Notes: generated from the letters alone by a model not told the origin. A stretch of DNA of 56,319 nucleotides from an uncultured Saprospiraceae bacterium (GCA_937974625.1 CALJVJ010000091.1:1-56319), one strand, 5' to 3'; shown: positions 36,476 through 47,600, numbered from the stretch's first letter. Made by a program: numbers and translations.

Positions 36476-36796
36476 TTATTTACCAAACATATCTGCCAAA
36501 CCACCCATGCCAGGAGGCATCATGTTTTGAATCAATTTTTGACTTTCTTCTGCTTGTTTAGCCGCAGCCTTTTCCAATGTCCTATTAATTGCTACTAATA
36601 ATAAATCTTCTACCTCTTCCGTATCTTCCCAATCTAATTTCGATTTATCAATAGAAATATTTAAGATTTTCTGATTTGCATTAGCTGTTACTTTGATAGC
36701 CCCATCTCCTGCCTCCCCATTAATTTCTATGGTCGCTAATTTTTTTTGTAATTCTGCTTGTTGCTGCTCAACATTTCCAAATAAATCTCCAAACAT
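36476..36796 (-). CDS. YbaB/EbfC nucleoid-associated protein
   Basis: A 106-residue DNA-binding protein. The family core is visible as an N-terminal helix (FGNVEQQQAELQKKLA), a central sheet (IEINGEAGDGAIKVTANANQKILNISID) quoted in part as GDGAIKVTANAN, and a second helix ending in MPPGMGGLADMF. In many bacteria ybaB lies beside dnaX and recR, but here it follows the ATL gene. There are 63 bases between the ATL stop and this gene's start. Confidence 0.9.
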   Translation of the reverse strand: MFGDLFGNVEQQQAELQKKLATIEINGEAGDGAIKVTANANQKILNISIDKSKLDWEDTEEVEDLLLVAINRTLEKAAAKQAEESQKLIQNMMPPGMGGLADMFGK

Positions 36797-36859
36797 GTTT
36801 TAATATTTTTTATTAATAATTTAGTGCTTTCACAAATTCCATAGCTTGCTTTTAAAGGT

Positions 36860-37195
36860 CTATAATAATTCCTCTGACGGAACCCAAAGTAAAGTTTTAA
36901 AATCCTTCACTTTATCATCCACCACTTCTACGCCTTCATTTTCTAATAGTTCCTGCATCATAGTCGGAGTTGGAAATCGTCCTTTAGCACTTAATTCTCC
37001 TTTTCGATTTACAACTCTATGTGCAGGTACAGGGTCATCTTGGTTCCAATTACATTTGTTTAGTGCCCAACCAACCATTCTGGCAGAGCCTAGTGATAAA
37101 TAATTTGCTATGGCACCATAATTAGTTACTCGTCCATGAGGAATTAGGCGAGTTACTTCAAAAACCTGTTCAAAGTAAGAATTATTTTTACTCAT
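36860..37195 (-). CDS. Alkyltransferase-like (ATL) protein, MGMT family
   Basis: A 111-residue DNA-binding domain of the O6-alkylguanine transferase family: IPHGRVTNYGAIANYLSLGSARMVGWAL (helix-turn-helix and arginine finger; quoted in part as SLGSARMVGWAL). The active-site PCHR motif is PAHR here (VPAHRVVNRKG), so the alkyl-acceptor cysteine is replaced by alanine. That is the definition of ATL proteins, which flag alkylated bases for nucleotide excision repair rather than repairing them. The start overlaps the last eight bases of the metalloprotease gene, indicating translational coupling. Confidence 0.9.
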   Translation of the reverse strand: MSKNNSYFEQVFEVTRLIPHGRVTNYGAIANYLSLGSARMVGWALNKCNWNQDDPVPAHRVVNRKGELSAKGRFPTPTMMQELLENEGVEVVDDKVKDFKTLLWVPSEELL

Positions 37196-39461
37196 TTTTT
37201 ATAAATCTTTTTGAAAAAATTTGTTTGTCCACACTTCCTTTCAAATAATAAATTCCTGTAGGAAAACCATCCGTAGAGATAATAAAACTAGTCGTATGAG
37301 CAGCTACATTTTCTCTCTTAACAATTTGTCCTAAAGCGTCAATAATCACTATATCCAATTCCTCTCGAAGTGTTTCAGGAAATACAACGGATAATTTATC
37401 ATTTGTTGGATTAGGAAACAAATGAATAGCTTGTGTGTAAATCTGTTCAGTAGAAGAAATAATTTGAGCTATAATTTTAAAACGATTATTCGACATATCA
37501 AAAAAGATATTATCAGAACACTTTATTTTAATGCGAGCCCTCGTCGTCGTCGTATCTGGTAATAAGACGCTTGTTCCTCCATTGTTCGGAACCTCTTTAG
37601 CCAAAAGATAATTAAATTCTTTCCCATTATCAAAGGATAAATAAACATCCACAGAGGCGCAATTCACTGGCGCAACATCCGTATTCGCCACTTCCCATTT
37701 GACTTCTATAGAATCAGTCGGTGCGTATTCAATATTTGCAGAATCTGGCTGTAACACGGTAAAAGGACCTGCCTCTGCAGAGGCAAAAAACATGACCTCT
37801 GAAAAAGCCGTACTTCCTCCACGTTCATCATTGTCTCGCACAGTTACCCCGAAAGTCAACATCCGAGAGGTATCAGGCAGCACTTCCACATCAGACGACT
37901 TATTTAGAATGATATCATTAATTCTTGGAAAAATTCGTTTGGATTCTCTTACTGGCGAGTAAGCGCGAAAACTCGGAGCATTTTCAATAGGAAAACCAAT
38001 TCGACTAACCGCTCCAGTATCAAATTGTTCCCACGAATAAGTCAAAGTCGTATTATCTACATCTTCAGCAACTGCATTTAGTTCAAAAGGGGTAGCAACT
38101 GGAATTGTAAAACCGCTTTCAATAACATTTATTATTGGTGGTGTATTTTCAGTAGGAATGAGTTGATAACAACCAATAGAATCACTCGTTAAAGCACTTT
38201 CAATTTCTTGAATACTAATCCCATGCAAATTATCTTGAGCAGTCGTTACAATATCAAAAGGGCCACAAACCCCGCCATAGGACATAATGGTACTACCACC
38301 TCCAGGTTCAACAGCTGTTGCCGCAGAACGCTGCCCTTCATTAACCGCAACACCACAATTACTCCAAGTGTGATTAGCTCCTAATTGATGACCTATTTCG
38401 TGAAAAAGGGTCGTCCGAAACGTTCCTAAGTTTCCGTCAAATACACAGGAGGCAGCCCTAGCTTTATTCGTGGTAGAACAGACACTAGCCAAGGCAGCCA
38501 AACCTGACACGCCACCAGTGCATTCTGCTGCAAAAACATGTCCTAGGTCATAATTTTCATTTCCTAAGAGACTATCTAATAAAAAGGCATTTTCCCACCA
38601 TAATCCAAAAGCATCTTCCGAATCAGTATATGGGGAAAGAATAGAGTCCGTAAAAATTAATTGGTCATTATTTTCGTGCAACACAAAACGAATGCCTGCA
38701 TCTTTTTCATAAATCACATTCAAACTAGTCAAAGCCCTTACTATAGCCGCAAGCGCGGATTCCCTTGTTCCTCCAGCAGCATTAGTAAATCCTTCGGTAG
38801 CGGTAATCGCAATCCGAAAAACTTTTAAGTGGGTATCAAATAATGAATCCGTGCTTAATGGCTTTAAAGTAAGTTCGTCTTTCTTTAAATTTTTAAGTAA
38901 GTTATTTCCACAGACTAATGTAGTATTTTCTGAAGTATTCAGGTTCTCTTCTGTATAAAACAAATAGGCATCTTCATAGCCTTCAATTTGCACATTTTCA
39001 ATAAATAAGGACTCCCCATCTTGGAGGAGATGTCCATAAAATATTCCATTTGCCCAACTAATTCGCCCCTGCGTTAAAGAATTAGCTGTTTCTAACACTT
39101 TAAAGGTTTGAATAGTCGGATATTTATCCGTTAAACGTTCTGCTATTATTGGTGACTTCACTAAAGTTATACTGGTCCTAATACTTTCACCAAAAGGAAG
39201 AGAAAATTGGAGGGTAGGTTGTCTAGCAGAATTAGTTAAATCCTTTATGCTAGATAAGAATAAAGGTTTATTAAGGGTAAATAGCCTAAAATTTTGAAAT
39301 TCACCAGATTTTTCTTTGGATAATAAATCATTAGAAATAGGTGTCCAAAGTTGATTTTGAGCGTCTATATTAGTGGAAAGTAAAAAACAAGTAAAAAAGA
39401 GCAAAAAGCGACAAAATGACGAGGTTAAACAATTTTTATTTTGTGATGATAAATTTGTCAT
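37188..39461 (-). CDS. Secreted reprolysin-like metalloprotease with T9SS sorting tail
   Basis: 757 residues. Signal peptide FLLFFTCFLLSTNIDAQ, a propeptide-like region (about 30-200), then a metzincin catalytic domain (about 205-430) with the zinc motif HEIGHQLGANH (His354, Glu355, His358, His364) and a following Met-turn candidate STIMSYGG. After it come a fibronectin/PKD-like region and a type A T9SS C-terminal domain (about 685-757, LFPNPTNDKLSV). It would be exported through T9SS and cleaved or attached by PorU, encoded 8 kb away. Peptide specificity is unknown. The ATL gene overlaps its stop codon. Confidence 0.92.
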   Translation of the reverse strand: MTNLSSQNKNCLTSSFCRFLLFFTCFLLSTNIDAQNQLWTPISNDLLSKEKSGEFQNFRLFTLNKPLFLSSIKDLTNSARQPTLQFSLPFGESIRTSITLVKSPIIAERLTDKYPTIQTFKVLETANSLTQGRISWANGIFYGHLLQDGESLFIENVQIEGYEDAYLFYTEENLNTSENTTLVCGNNLLKNLKKDELTLKPLSTDSLFDTHLKVFRIAITATEGFTNAAGGTRESALAAIVRALTSLNVIYEKDAGIRFVLHENNDQLIFTDSILSPYTDSEDAFGLWWENAFLLDSLLGNENYDLGHVFAAECTGGVSGLAALASVCSTTNKARAASCVFDGNLGTFRTTLFHEIGHQLGANHTWSNCGVAVNEGQRSAATAVEPGGGSTIMSYGGVCGPFDIVTTAQDNLHGISIQEIESALTSDSIGCYQLIPTENTPPIINVIESGFTIPVATPFELNAVAEDVDNTTLTYSWEQFDTGAVSRIGFPIENAPSFRAYSPVRESKRIFPRINDIILNKSSDVEVLPDTSRMLTFGVTVRDNDERGGSTAFSEVMFFASAEAGPFTVLQPDSANIEYAPTDSIEVKWEVANTDVAPVNCASVDVYLSFDNGKEFNYLLAKEVPNNGGTSVLLPDTTTTRARIKIKCSDNIFFDMSNNRFKIIAQIISSTEQIYTQAIHLFPNPTNDKLSVVFPETLREELDIVIIDALGQIVKRENVAAHTTSFIISTDGFPTGIYYLKGSVDKQIFSKRFIKNE

Positions 39462-39666
39462 AAAGATGCTTTAAAAACGTTATTAGTGGCTATTTTTGCC
39501 GTTATTTGCAAAAAAAAGTGAAAAAATAGTTTTTTCACAGGCATGTCATTTTTTTTTGTTTAACGTTGTTTACAGTAAAATGACAAACTTACACGAGTAG
39601 AGTCCTAATTTTGTCGTCATAAGGAATGTTTAATTCAAATTTAATTAAACTTAAAATCAATCACAT

Positions 39667-40920
39667 ATGATTCATTCCTGGCGCGGACAAAGAAAATATA
39701 TGCTAAACGAATATAAAATACTGACAGTAACACACAAACATGTCCGTTTGGAAAGGATTGGTGATTTCCTAATTACCCATTCTACTGATGAGGAATTAGA
39801 AACGAAATTAGCAAATCTCAAAGATAAATTTAATTTAGAAGAACTTTTATACATCTCTACCTGCAACAGAGTAATCTATTTATATAAATCTTCCAAAGAA
39901 CTTAACCTAACTTTTCTTGAACAGTTTTTTCAAACAGTAAACCCTACACTTTCTACAGATTATATTCAACGAATCATTACTGGATATGAAGGAAAAGAAG
40001 CTATCAATCATTTCTATGAGGTAGCAGCTTCTATTGATTCTTTAGTGGTAGGAGAGCGAGAGATTTTACGTCAAATCCGAGAAGGCTTTTACAGATGTAA
40101 TAAATGGAATTTAGTAGGAGATGGTATTCGGTTGTTGATGAAGCATGTAGTGGAGGCGTCCAAAGAGGTATATGCACAAACTAGGATTGGCGAAAAACAA
40201 ATCTCTGTAGTATCGTTGGCTATTAAAAAATTATTAGAAAGTAATATTTCAAAAGAAGCTAAAATTTTATTAGTTGGAGCTGGGCAAACAAATTTGTTAG
40301 TTTCTAAGTTCTTGGTAAAATATGAATTTAATAATGTAACGGTATTTAATCGGTCCATTGAAAAAGCAGAGAAGTTAGCTGATAGATTTGAAGGCAATGC
40401 TTTTCTATTATCCGAATTAGAAGATTATAGGGAAGGATTTGATTGTATTATTGTTTGTACAGGCGCAACAGAAGCGATAATCAAACAACCCCTTTATAAA
40501 AAGATAGTAGGAAAAGATGCCACCGAAAAGTTAATCGTTGACTTATCTATTCCTAATAATGTAGCCAGAGATGTTGTAGACAATTTCAATATCAACTATA
40601 TCGAGATAGAAGATTTAAAGCAATTAGCAGAGCAAAATTTAGCATTCAGAAAAAAAGAAGTTGGTAAGGCAAAAAAATTATTGATAAAGCAAATCAATGA
40701 ATTTCAAAAAGTCTTTCAGCAGAGACAAATTACTAAAGCCTTGCAAAGTGTCCCTTCTGAAATTAAGGCCATTAAGAAAAAGGCTATGAATGAAGTGTTC
40801 AAAAAAGATTTAGACGCTTTAGATGACAATACAAAGGCGCTTTTTGAAAAGATGATGACCTATATGGAAAAGAAATGTATCAGTGTGCCAATGAAAGCAG
40901 CTAAAGAATTAATTGCTTAA
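39667..40920 (+). CDS. hemA: Glutamyl-tRNA reductase
   Basis: First step of C5 tetrapyrrole synthesis: NADPH-dependent reduction of glutamyl-tRNA to glutamate-1-semialdehyde. The catalytic cysteine lies in YISTCNR (Cys66 counted from this start). SLVVGEREILRQIREGF and the NADPH-binding GAGQTNLLVSKFL follow, then a C-terminal dimerisation helix region. Homologs usually begin near MLNEYKILTVTH, so the ATG at 39700 may be the true start; the 11 extra residues here are hydrophilic. TAATTTTG at 39606-39613 could be its -7 element, though the -33 is weak. No other hem gene is nearby. Confidence 0.95.
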   Translation: MIHSWRGQRKYMLNEYKILTVTHKHVRLERIGDFLITHSTDEELETKLANLKDKFNLEELLYISTCNRVIYLYKSSKELNLTFLEQFFQTVNPTLSTDYIQRIITGYEGKEAINHFYEVAASIDSLVVGEREILRQIREGFYRCNKWNLVGDGIRLLMKHVVEASKEVYAQTRIGEKQISVVSLAIKKLLESNISKEAKILLVGAGQTNLLVSKFLVKYEFNNVTVFNRSIEKAEKLADRFEGNAFLLSELEDYREGFDCIIVCTGATEAIIKQPLYKKIVGKDATEKLIVDLSIPNNVARDVVDNFNINYIEIEDLKQLAEQNLAFRKKEVGKAKKLLIKQINEFQKVFQQRQITKALQSVPSEIKAIKKKAMNEVFKKDLDALDDNTKALFEKMMTYMEKKCISVPMKAAKELIA

Positions 40921-40950
40921 ATGCATTTTAGATATCCAAATTATATAAAA

Positions 40951-40996
40951 ACAAAAGAGGGCAATTCTTTAAAAGAATTGCCCTCTTTTGTTTTTA
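40951..40996. terminator. Bidirectional terminator between hemA and purF
   Basis: CAAAAGAGGGCAATTCTTT faces its complement, giving a near-perfect stem of up to 19 bp with a minimal loop. T-runs lie on the hemA side and A-runs on the other. It serves both convergent genes. Confidence 0.9.
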
Positions 40997-41009
40997 GGTT
41001 GCTTCAATT

Positions 41010-42902
41010 TTAATAAGCTCTTTCATTTCTTTTTTCCACATAGTTAACAAACGCTTTATTAACTACTCTAAACCCACCAGGAGTAGGGTAATTCCCAGAA
41101 AAATACCAATCTCCATTATTATTAGGGCAAGCTCTGTGTAAACCTTCAATCTTTTGATAAATAACCTTTACTTCTGGCTTAATACCCACAGGAGTAATCA
41201 TTTCTGCAATTTTATCAGATATCGCTTCATAAGTAAATTCATTATACAAGTCTATGAGCGGATTCGACATTTGCTCCACAGGTAATTTTAGCTGTGCCTT
41301 ACATTTTTTATAAGTTTCCTTAATCAAATGTGCTTTACCATGTTCATTTAATAAAGCAACTAAAGCCTTGAATGCAGCAAAGTTTCCAAACTTTGACATA
41401 TCAATTCCATAACAATCAGGATAACGAATCTGAGGAGCAGAAGAAACTATAATGATTCGTTTAGGTCGAAGACGAGAAACGATTTTAATAATACTATCTT
41501 TTAAAGTCGTTCCTCTCACAATAGAATCATCCAATAAGACTAAATTATCTTTTTCGTTATTTACAATCCCATAAGTTACATCATAAACATGAGAAACCAT
41601 TTCTCCTCTAGTGGCATCATCAGCAATAAAGGTTCTAAGCTTAGCATCTTTAACTACCGTTTTTTCTATTCTTATTTTTTGAGAAAGAATTTTTTCTAAT
41701 TTCTTTGGTTTTATCGTTGAACCTAAGCTTAAAATTTGAGCTTTTTTTTGTTTATTTAAACTTTTTTCTGCGCCCTCTACTAGTCCATAAAAAGCAGATT
41801 CTGCTGTATTAGGAACAAAGGAAAACACGGTATTCTTTATATCATTATCCACTGCTTTCAACACAGACTTAGTCAATTGTTCGCCTAGTTTTTTTCGTTC
41901 TAAATAAATATCTCTATCGGTACCCCTAGAAAAATAAATGCGCTCAAAAGAGCAGGCCTTTCTGGCTCTTTTCTCCACATATTTCTTTTCTTGAATTTTT
42001 CCGCTTTTCTTAATTATTAAAGCTTTTCCACGCCCCAATTCTTTTATCTTAGTATAATGAACATTCATTGCTGTTTGGATAGCAGGACGTTCAGAAGCAA
42101 CTACTACAATCTCCTCATCGGCATAATAAAAAGCAGGTCTAATTCCGTTCGGGTCACGAATAACAAAAGCATCTCCATGTCCAATCATTCCAGCAATAAC
42201 ATATCCACCATCAAAACGCTTACTTGCTCTTCGGAGCATTCGTTTGACATCTAGATTATCAAAGATGAGATTATTAATTTCTTGATTAGAATACCCATCA
42301 GGTTTATGCCAATTAAATAATCGTTGGACTTCGTCATCTAAAAAGTGACCGATTTTCTCCATGACCGTTACTGTATCCGCCTTTCGTTTAGGATATTGCC
42401 CCAATTGGACCAACTCGTCAAATAGTTCATCAACATTGGTCATATTGAAATTACCAGCTAACACCAAATTTCTGCTAATCCAATTATTTTGTCGAAGAAA
42501 AGGGTGGCAAGTTTCTATTGAATTATCACCGTGTGTTCCATAACGGAGATGTCCCATTAATAGCTCTCCAATGTAAGGCTTATTCGCCTTCATCCATTCA
42601 GGGTCATTTAATTGCTTAGGCGTTAAATCATTGAAATGGCTACGAACATCTCTAAAAAGGTCCGCCAAATAGTTAGTCGAAACACATCTTTTACGACTAA
42701 TATATCTTTTACCTGGTTTCGGGTCTAATTTGATAGTAGCGAGACCAGCACCATCTTGCCCTCGGTTTCTTTGCTTTTGTAAAAGCAATTGTAACTTATT
42801 AAGCCCATAGAGTGTAGTTCCATATTTTTTATGGTAAAAATCAAGTGGTTTAAGTAAACGAACTACCGCTAAACCACATTCATGTTTAATTGAATCACTC
42901 AT
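41010..42902 (-). CDS. Amidophosphoribosyltransferase-type protein, long Bacteroidota form
   Basis: 630 residues, against about 470-510 for standard PurF. An N-terminal class II glutaminase domain would use Cys9 (HECGLAVV) as nucleophile after removal of an eight-residue propeptide; RNRGQDGAGLA and GHLRYGTHG are conserved parts of it. The C-terminal phosphoribosyltransferase shows the PRPP loop NLVLLDDSIVRGTTLKDS. Insertions lie in the middle (about 350-410). A paralog of this kind is common in Bacteroidota beside a canonical PurF, so the reaction (glutamine plus PRPP to phosphoribosylamine) is probable, not proven. It is encoded alone, far from other pur genes. Confidence 0.85.
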   Translation of the reverse strand: MSDSIKHECGLAVVRLLKPLDFYHKKYGTTLYGLNKLQLLLQKQRNRGQDGAGLATIKLDPKPGKRYISRKRCVSTNYLADLFRDVRSHFNDLTPKQLNDPEWMKANKPYIGELLMGHLRYGTHGDNSIETCHPFLRQNNWISRNLVLAGNFNMTNVDELFDELVQLGQYPKRKADTVTVMEKIGHFLDDEVQRLFNWHKPDGYSNQEINNLIFDNLDVKRMLRRASKRFDGGYVIAGMIGHGDAFVIRDPNGIRPAFYYADEEIVVVASERPAIQTAMNVHYTKIKELGRGKALIIKKSGKIQEKKYVEKRARKACSFERIYFSRGTDRDIYLERKKLGEQLTKSVLKAVDNDIKNTVFSFVPNTAESAFYGLVEGAEKSLNKQKKAQILSLGSTIKPKKLEKILSQKIRIEKTVVKDAKLRTFIADDATRGEMVSHVYDVTYGIVNNEKDNLVLLDDSIVRGTTLKDSIIKIVSRLRPKRIIIVSSAPQIRYPDCYGIDMSKFGNFAAFKALVALLNEHGKAHLIKETYKKCKAQLKLPVEQMSNPLIDLYNEFTYEAISDKIAEMITPVGIKPEVKVIYQKIEGLHRACPNNNGDWYFSGNYPTPGGFRVVNKAFVNYVEKRNERAY

Positions 42903-43040
42903 AGAAAAGTTAGGGAATTAGCCCATTTTATATTTATAGAAAGGCACAAAGTTACGAGAAATAAAAAGACTTAATAGAAGAATGTGATAGGAAAAATATC
43001 CTTTCGTTAAGAAATAGCTATTTCTTACACGCTTATAATA

Positions 43041-43087
43041 AAAATGCCCGTAACAGCGACAATTCTAATTCGCTATTACGGGCATTT
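43041..43087 (-). terminator. Terminator of the porU-porV unit
   Basis: AAATGCCCGTAA-AGCGA pairs with TCGCT-TTACGGGCATTT around a 10-base loop, with one mismatch, 56 bases past the porV stop. TTTTATTATAAG follows on the minus strand. Confidence 0.85.
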
Positions 43088-43142
43088 TATAAGGTGTAAG
43101 GTAGGTTAAGTCTGAAGTTGAAACCTACTTAAACCATCTTTT

Positions 43143-44360
43143 CTACAAATCTGCGTCTCCACGGAAAGCAGAGAAGTCAAATAACATAGAAAATCTAAGT
43201 GTATTATCTAATGGGTTTCTTTGATTGGTTGTTGGTACTAAATAAGAGATATTTAAACCAAAGACATTATATTTCAGGCCTAATCCTACCGTAAAGTATT
43301 TTCTATTACCTTTAGTAGAATGCTCATAAAAATAACCTGTTCTTACAGCAAATTGCTTATCATACCAGTATTCTAATCCAAAAGAATACATCAACTCTCT
43401 AAGCTCTTCTGAGATACCACCTTGTGCATCGCCAAAGGAACCAAAAACCCCTTTAAAAGTACCAACCTGCTTATAATCAGGTACTCCATCAGCATTATCA
43501 TCTGTCAATCCAGGGTCAGGAGTTGGTGCCATTAGTTTATTAATATCCATTGCTACCGTTAACCTATTAAACTCATCGAAGTCTAAGTTCCAAGCAGCGC
43601 CTATGCCAAAATTAGCAGGAATAAAATCTTTATTAATAGAGTTAGTATAAGTAATTTTAGAACCTATATTTGTTAAAGCCAATCCAATCGTTAAATCAGA
43701 AGACCCGTTATTTAAATCTATTGTTCCTGATTTATAAGTCATAGAAATATCTGCTGCAAAAGCAGTTCCAGCGGAAATTTGTTCTCCCCCAACTTCTTGT
43801 CCAGCAGCTAAATTAGAATAAATGAATTTAACACCTAAACCAGCAGATAAATTATCACCTAATTTTCTAGCATAAGAACCATTCAATTCAAATTCGTTAG
43901 GACGACCATTACCCAAAGGCATACCGTTTTCATCGGTAAAAGCAATATCTCCTAAAGAAAAGTATCTTAAACTAAAACCAGCAGCTTCTTGGTCGTTTAA
44001 TTGATAGTAACCAGAAAGATAAGCTAGATATACATCATTCACATTCAATGCCCTCAGCCATGGAGTATAGGTAACAGCAACACCACCTTTATCTTCTCCG
44101 AAAACCATTTTAGAAGCATTGAAGTGCATAGAATTTGCATCCGTAGAAGTAGCAATACCAACATCTCCCATTGCAGCAGAACGAGCATCTGGTACAATTC
44201 TTAAAAAAGGAACCGCTGTAATAATGGTATTAACACAAGGCTCACCTAGCACCGTCTCATAAGTATTAGTAGCAGAGTTTAAAAAACACTGCGCAGAAAC
44301 TTTTTCAGTCATTCCAATCAGAATCACCAAAACTAGGGTAGTAAGTAATGATTTTTTCAT
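43143..44360 (-). CDS. porV: T9SS outer-membrane shuttle protein PorV (LptO)
   Basis: A 405-residue FadL-like outer-membrane barrel that receives T9SS cargo from the Sov translocon and presents it to PorU. I start at the ATG at 44360 (MKKSLLTTLVLVILIG signal peptide, cleavage after VSAQ); the frame stays open to 44426, but the extra 22 residues are not signal-like. The family signature is FLRIVPDARSAAMGDVGIAT with DANSMHFNASKMVF, and barrel strands end in LRFSMLFDF. It follows porU by 256 bases in the same direction, the conserved porU-porV order. Confidence 0.95.
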   Translation of the reverse strand: MKKSLLTTLVLVILIGMTEKVSAQCFLNSATNTYETVLGEPCVNTIITAVPFLRIVPDARSAAMGDVGIATSTDANSMHFNASKMVFGEDKGGVAVTYTPWLRALNVNDVYLAYLSGYYQLNDQEAAGFSLRYFSLGDIAFTDENGMPLGNGRPNEFELNGSYARKLGDNLSAGLGVKFIYSNLAAGQEVGGEQISAGTAFAADISMTYKSGTIDLNNGSSDLTIGLALTNIGSKITYTNSINKDFIPANFGIGAAWNLDFDEFNRLTVAMDINKLMAPTPDPGLTDDNADGVPDYKQVGTFKGVFGSFGDAQGGISEELRELMYSFGLEYWYDKQFAVRTGYFYEHSTKGNRKYFTVGLGLKYNVFGLNISYLVPTTNQRNPLDNTLRFSMLFDFSAFRGDADL

Positions 44361-44616
44361 AGCATCGTTGCGTAAAGGGCGAAAAAAAGCCCAAAAATAA
44401 GTATTTTTTTGGTCGAAATAATTCATGTTGTTGTAATATGTTGTTGCACAAATTTAGTTGTTTCAGCTCTTTGAAAATTAAGTCTATTGACTAATTTCCA
44501 AATCGTTAGTTTTAAAACTTTAATTTTCGGGAAATATTGTCACTGTTAAGAAAAACTTAAAGTAGATAACATCAAAAAGTTTAAAACTAGCATATTAGAA
44601 AATAGTATTCGTATTT

Positions 44617-47600
44617 TTATTTCAAAATCACAAGCTTTTCAAAATCACTATTCACTGTTTGTCCGTCTCCATTATTGGCTGCTCGTACACTTACCTTATA
44701 TAAGTAGGTACCTCTAGCTAAGTCTCCACCATATTCATCTTTTCCATCCCAATTAATATCACTTACTCGATTGCCGTCACTTACGACATCCGCGTCAATC
44801 GTCTTGATTAAACGACCAGAGACTGTAAAAATACGTACTTGTACTTCCATTAGTTGCCCTGCGCTAAGATTATGTGAAAATTGAAATTGAGTTGAGGTGG
44901 TAAAAGGATTTGGATAGTTCAAAACTCGTTCCAAAGCTGCATCCGCAGCATCAGAAACTAAAAATTCTGTGGTTCCTTCCGCAGAATTATTAAAAACATC
45001 CCAAGCTTTCACTTTTATTTCATGAACACCCGGTGTTAAATCACTCAAAGGAAAACGAACAAGTCCTCTTCTATAATCATCTTTCGCAGCTTCATAAAAT
45101 TCATTCAATAAAAATGTGTTCTGAGTATTATTATCTAAGACAGCTGTTAAATCATGTCCTATACTTGTTCCAGAAACATTAATCCCATTATCATCTGAAA
45201 GTAAGATAAATAAGGTTGGGTTAGCATTGGTTGTTCCACCAAAAACAAAAGTAGAATCATTCATAAATACTTCTACCAGTGGGCCTTCATTATCAATAAT
45301 CGCATCTGTCTTAGTACCTCCAATCACCAAATTATCATAATAGCCTCCTGCATCTATTAATCCATTTTCTGCATAGTAACTAATTTTTCCAAAACCATAT
45401 TCATAATTAATATCTTTAGGAACTACAAAGGTAAATTTGAATTGCCCATTGGTAACACTAGCTGTACCTTTGAATAATACATTCTTTTGTATATCGAACG
45501 GAAGGATTCGACTGCTTGCATCATTTCCTAAATTAGATACCGTAACTTTTTTATCAAAAACAGTCGGAAAAATATTCCCATTAAAAGAAGTCATCGGGTT
45601 ACCTGCATTATCAGCTACAAAGCCTTCGACTGTTACACGTTCTAATGCTTGGATAGTATCAATTCGATTTGTGCTTACCAACTGATTATTAACTTTAGTG
45701 GTCACCACATCAAATTTTGGCAAAGCCAATTGCATAGAAGGGTCGCCTATTAAAGTAAATTTTCTAGAATTGATATCCGTTGTATCCGCAGAATTACTAT
45801 TCTTCCCTAATCTCATGATTTCGCCAATTGGCGGGTGGACGTTATCAACCTTTTCATATATCTGGTCAAAAACAGCTTTAGTTAATCGTTCATTTCGAGA
45901 AGAATAAACGGCACGAACCGTAGTAAATAAACCTATTGCTCCACCATTTGGATTAAGTAAAGCTTCTTCTCCAGAGGTAACAAAATTAGGGTCATCATAC
46001 CCTGTAAAAGAACAAGTAGCCGTAACCATCAAAGGCAATTTGTTGAAATTGGACCAAGCAGTAATGTCTCCTTTTTCTAAAACTCGTTCTTGTGTCCAAC
46101 CTTTTGCCCCACCATGCCCAAGATAATTCAAAACTAAAATACCTTTAAAAATTTCATTATTCAATGCTTCCTTAGCAGATGGATAACGTTCTCCACCAGG
46201 AGTCGTAATTTGTTGAAAAGCATCTAAAAATATTTTATTAACATTATATACCTCATACTCTTCATCGACCTTTGATGAAATACCATCCGCTTGTCGTTGA
46301 TGTAAACTATTATCTTCATCATCCGCCATGAATGTTTGATTCAATCGCCAATTACCTAAAGTTTTAGGATTCGTATCATAATTAATTATTTTTCGAACGA
46401 CCGCTTCTGCTTCTTCTGCCGTTTTTGCAGGAATTCGACCTACCGCAATGTCTAAAGCACCTCTCAAATCGTCTCCTTCATTCTCACTTAACAAAGCATA
46501 ATAATCATCTGTAGGGAATCCTTCGATAGGTTCCAAAGATTCATCTGTCTCATAAACAGGGATAAAACCTGAAGGGTCAGGTAAATTCTTAAGATTTTTA
46601 AAATCAAAAGAACCATCTCCTAATAAGAGTAAATAATTGAATCTAGGAGAACGGTCCGCTATCATTTTCACAAAATCTCGGATAGCTGTAGGATCTTGGC
46701 TACCGCTTGAAAATTCATTATAGATATTATCTACTAAAACTGTTACCACTTCATAATTGCTATGATTTCTACGATGCGTGGCTAATTGTTGCGCAGCATT
46801 TTCAAATGCTGCTGGGTAAACAATTAATAAATCAGCGGAAGTAATTTCATGAATATTCTGATTGGGAATACTACCAATTGCCGTAGGTTTAAAAAAATCA
46901 CCATTAGTATTAAAAGCAACAAATTCTTTTAAACTAGTCGTATTTACACCAAAGCTTAAGGCATTCCCAACAAGGTTAAATTGTTGACTTTTAGGAATTA
47001 AAGGATTTGAAATATCCCATACCGATACATTATTATTAACATTAGCCAATTCAAAAGTACTCGTAGTTGAATTTAAAGTCTGCGGATCTCTAAAAATCAA
47101 TTGACTATTATTAAAAACTAAACTCCTCCGTACGTTCAGCTGTATATAATCCAACCACCCAGTACTACTTGCCGATTGTGGGTACTCAATACGAACAGGT
47201 AGATTTTCCGAATTTGGCATAAACACTTCATTAATAAGGCCAAGGTGGGCATATTTATCTTCCACGTCTCCTGTGTTGGAGCGTCTAATAGTAGCCGTGT
47301 ATTGGTCTCCCGCAACTGAAGCACTAAAAGACGTTGTTGCATTACTTCTACCCGCAAAAACAGCTTTAATATTAGCGGGTTCGGTAGTTAAAATATTTTG
47401 GAAAGAGAATTCTCCGTAAGTTCTTTCTCTAATCGTTTCAAAAAGGTCGCCGTACCAATTTTTTCCCGTTCCTTGTCCTTGGGAAAAATTATCTAGCAAA
47501 TTAATCAATTCCTCTTCTAGTCTTGCATAATCTGTAAACGCATTGGTTGTGTAATCCGTAATCGCTAAAGAATTTTGGCTAGCTATACGCTTTCCTTTTC

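Noticed and set aside
44361-44426. Upstream start for porV
   Set aside because: It would place 22 hydrophilic/aromatic residues before a standard signal peptide that begins with ATG at 44360.
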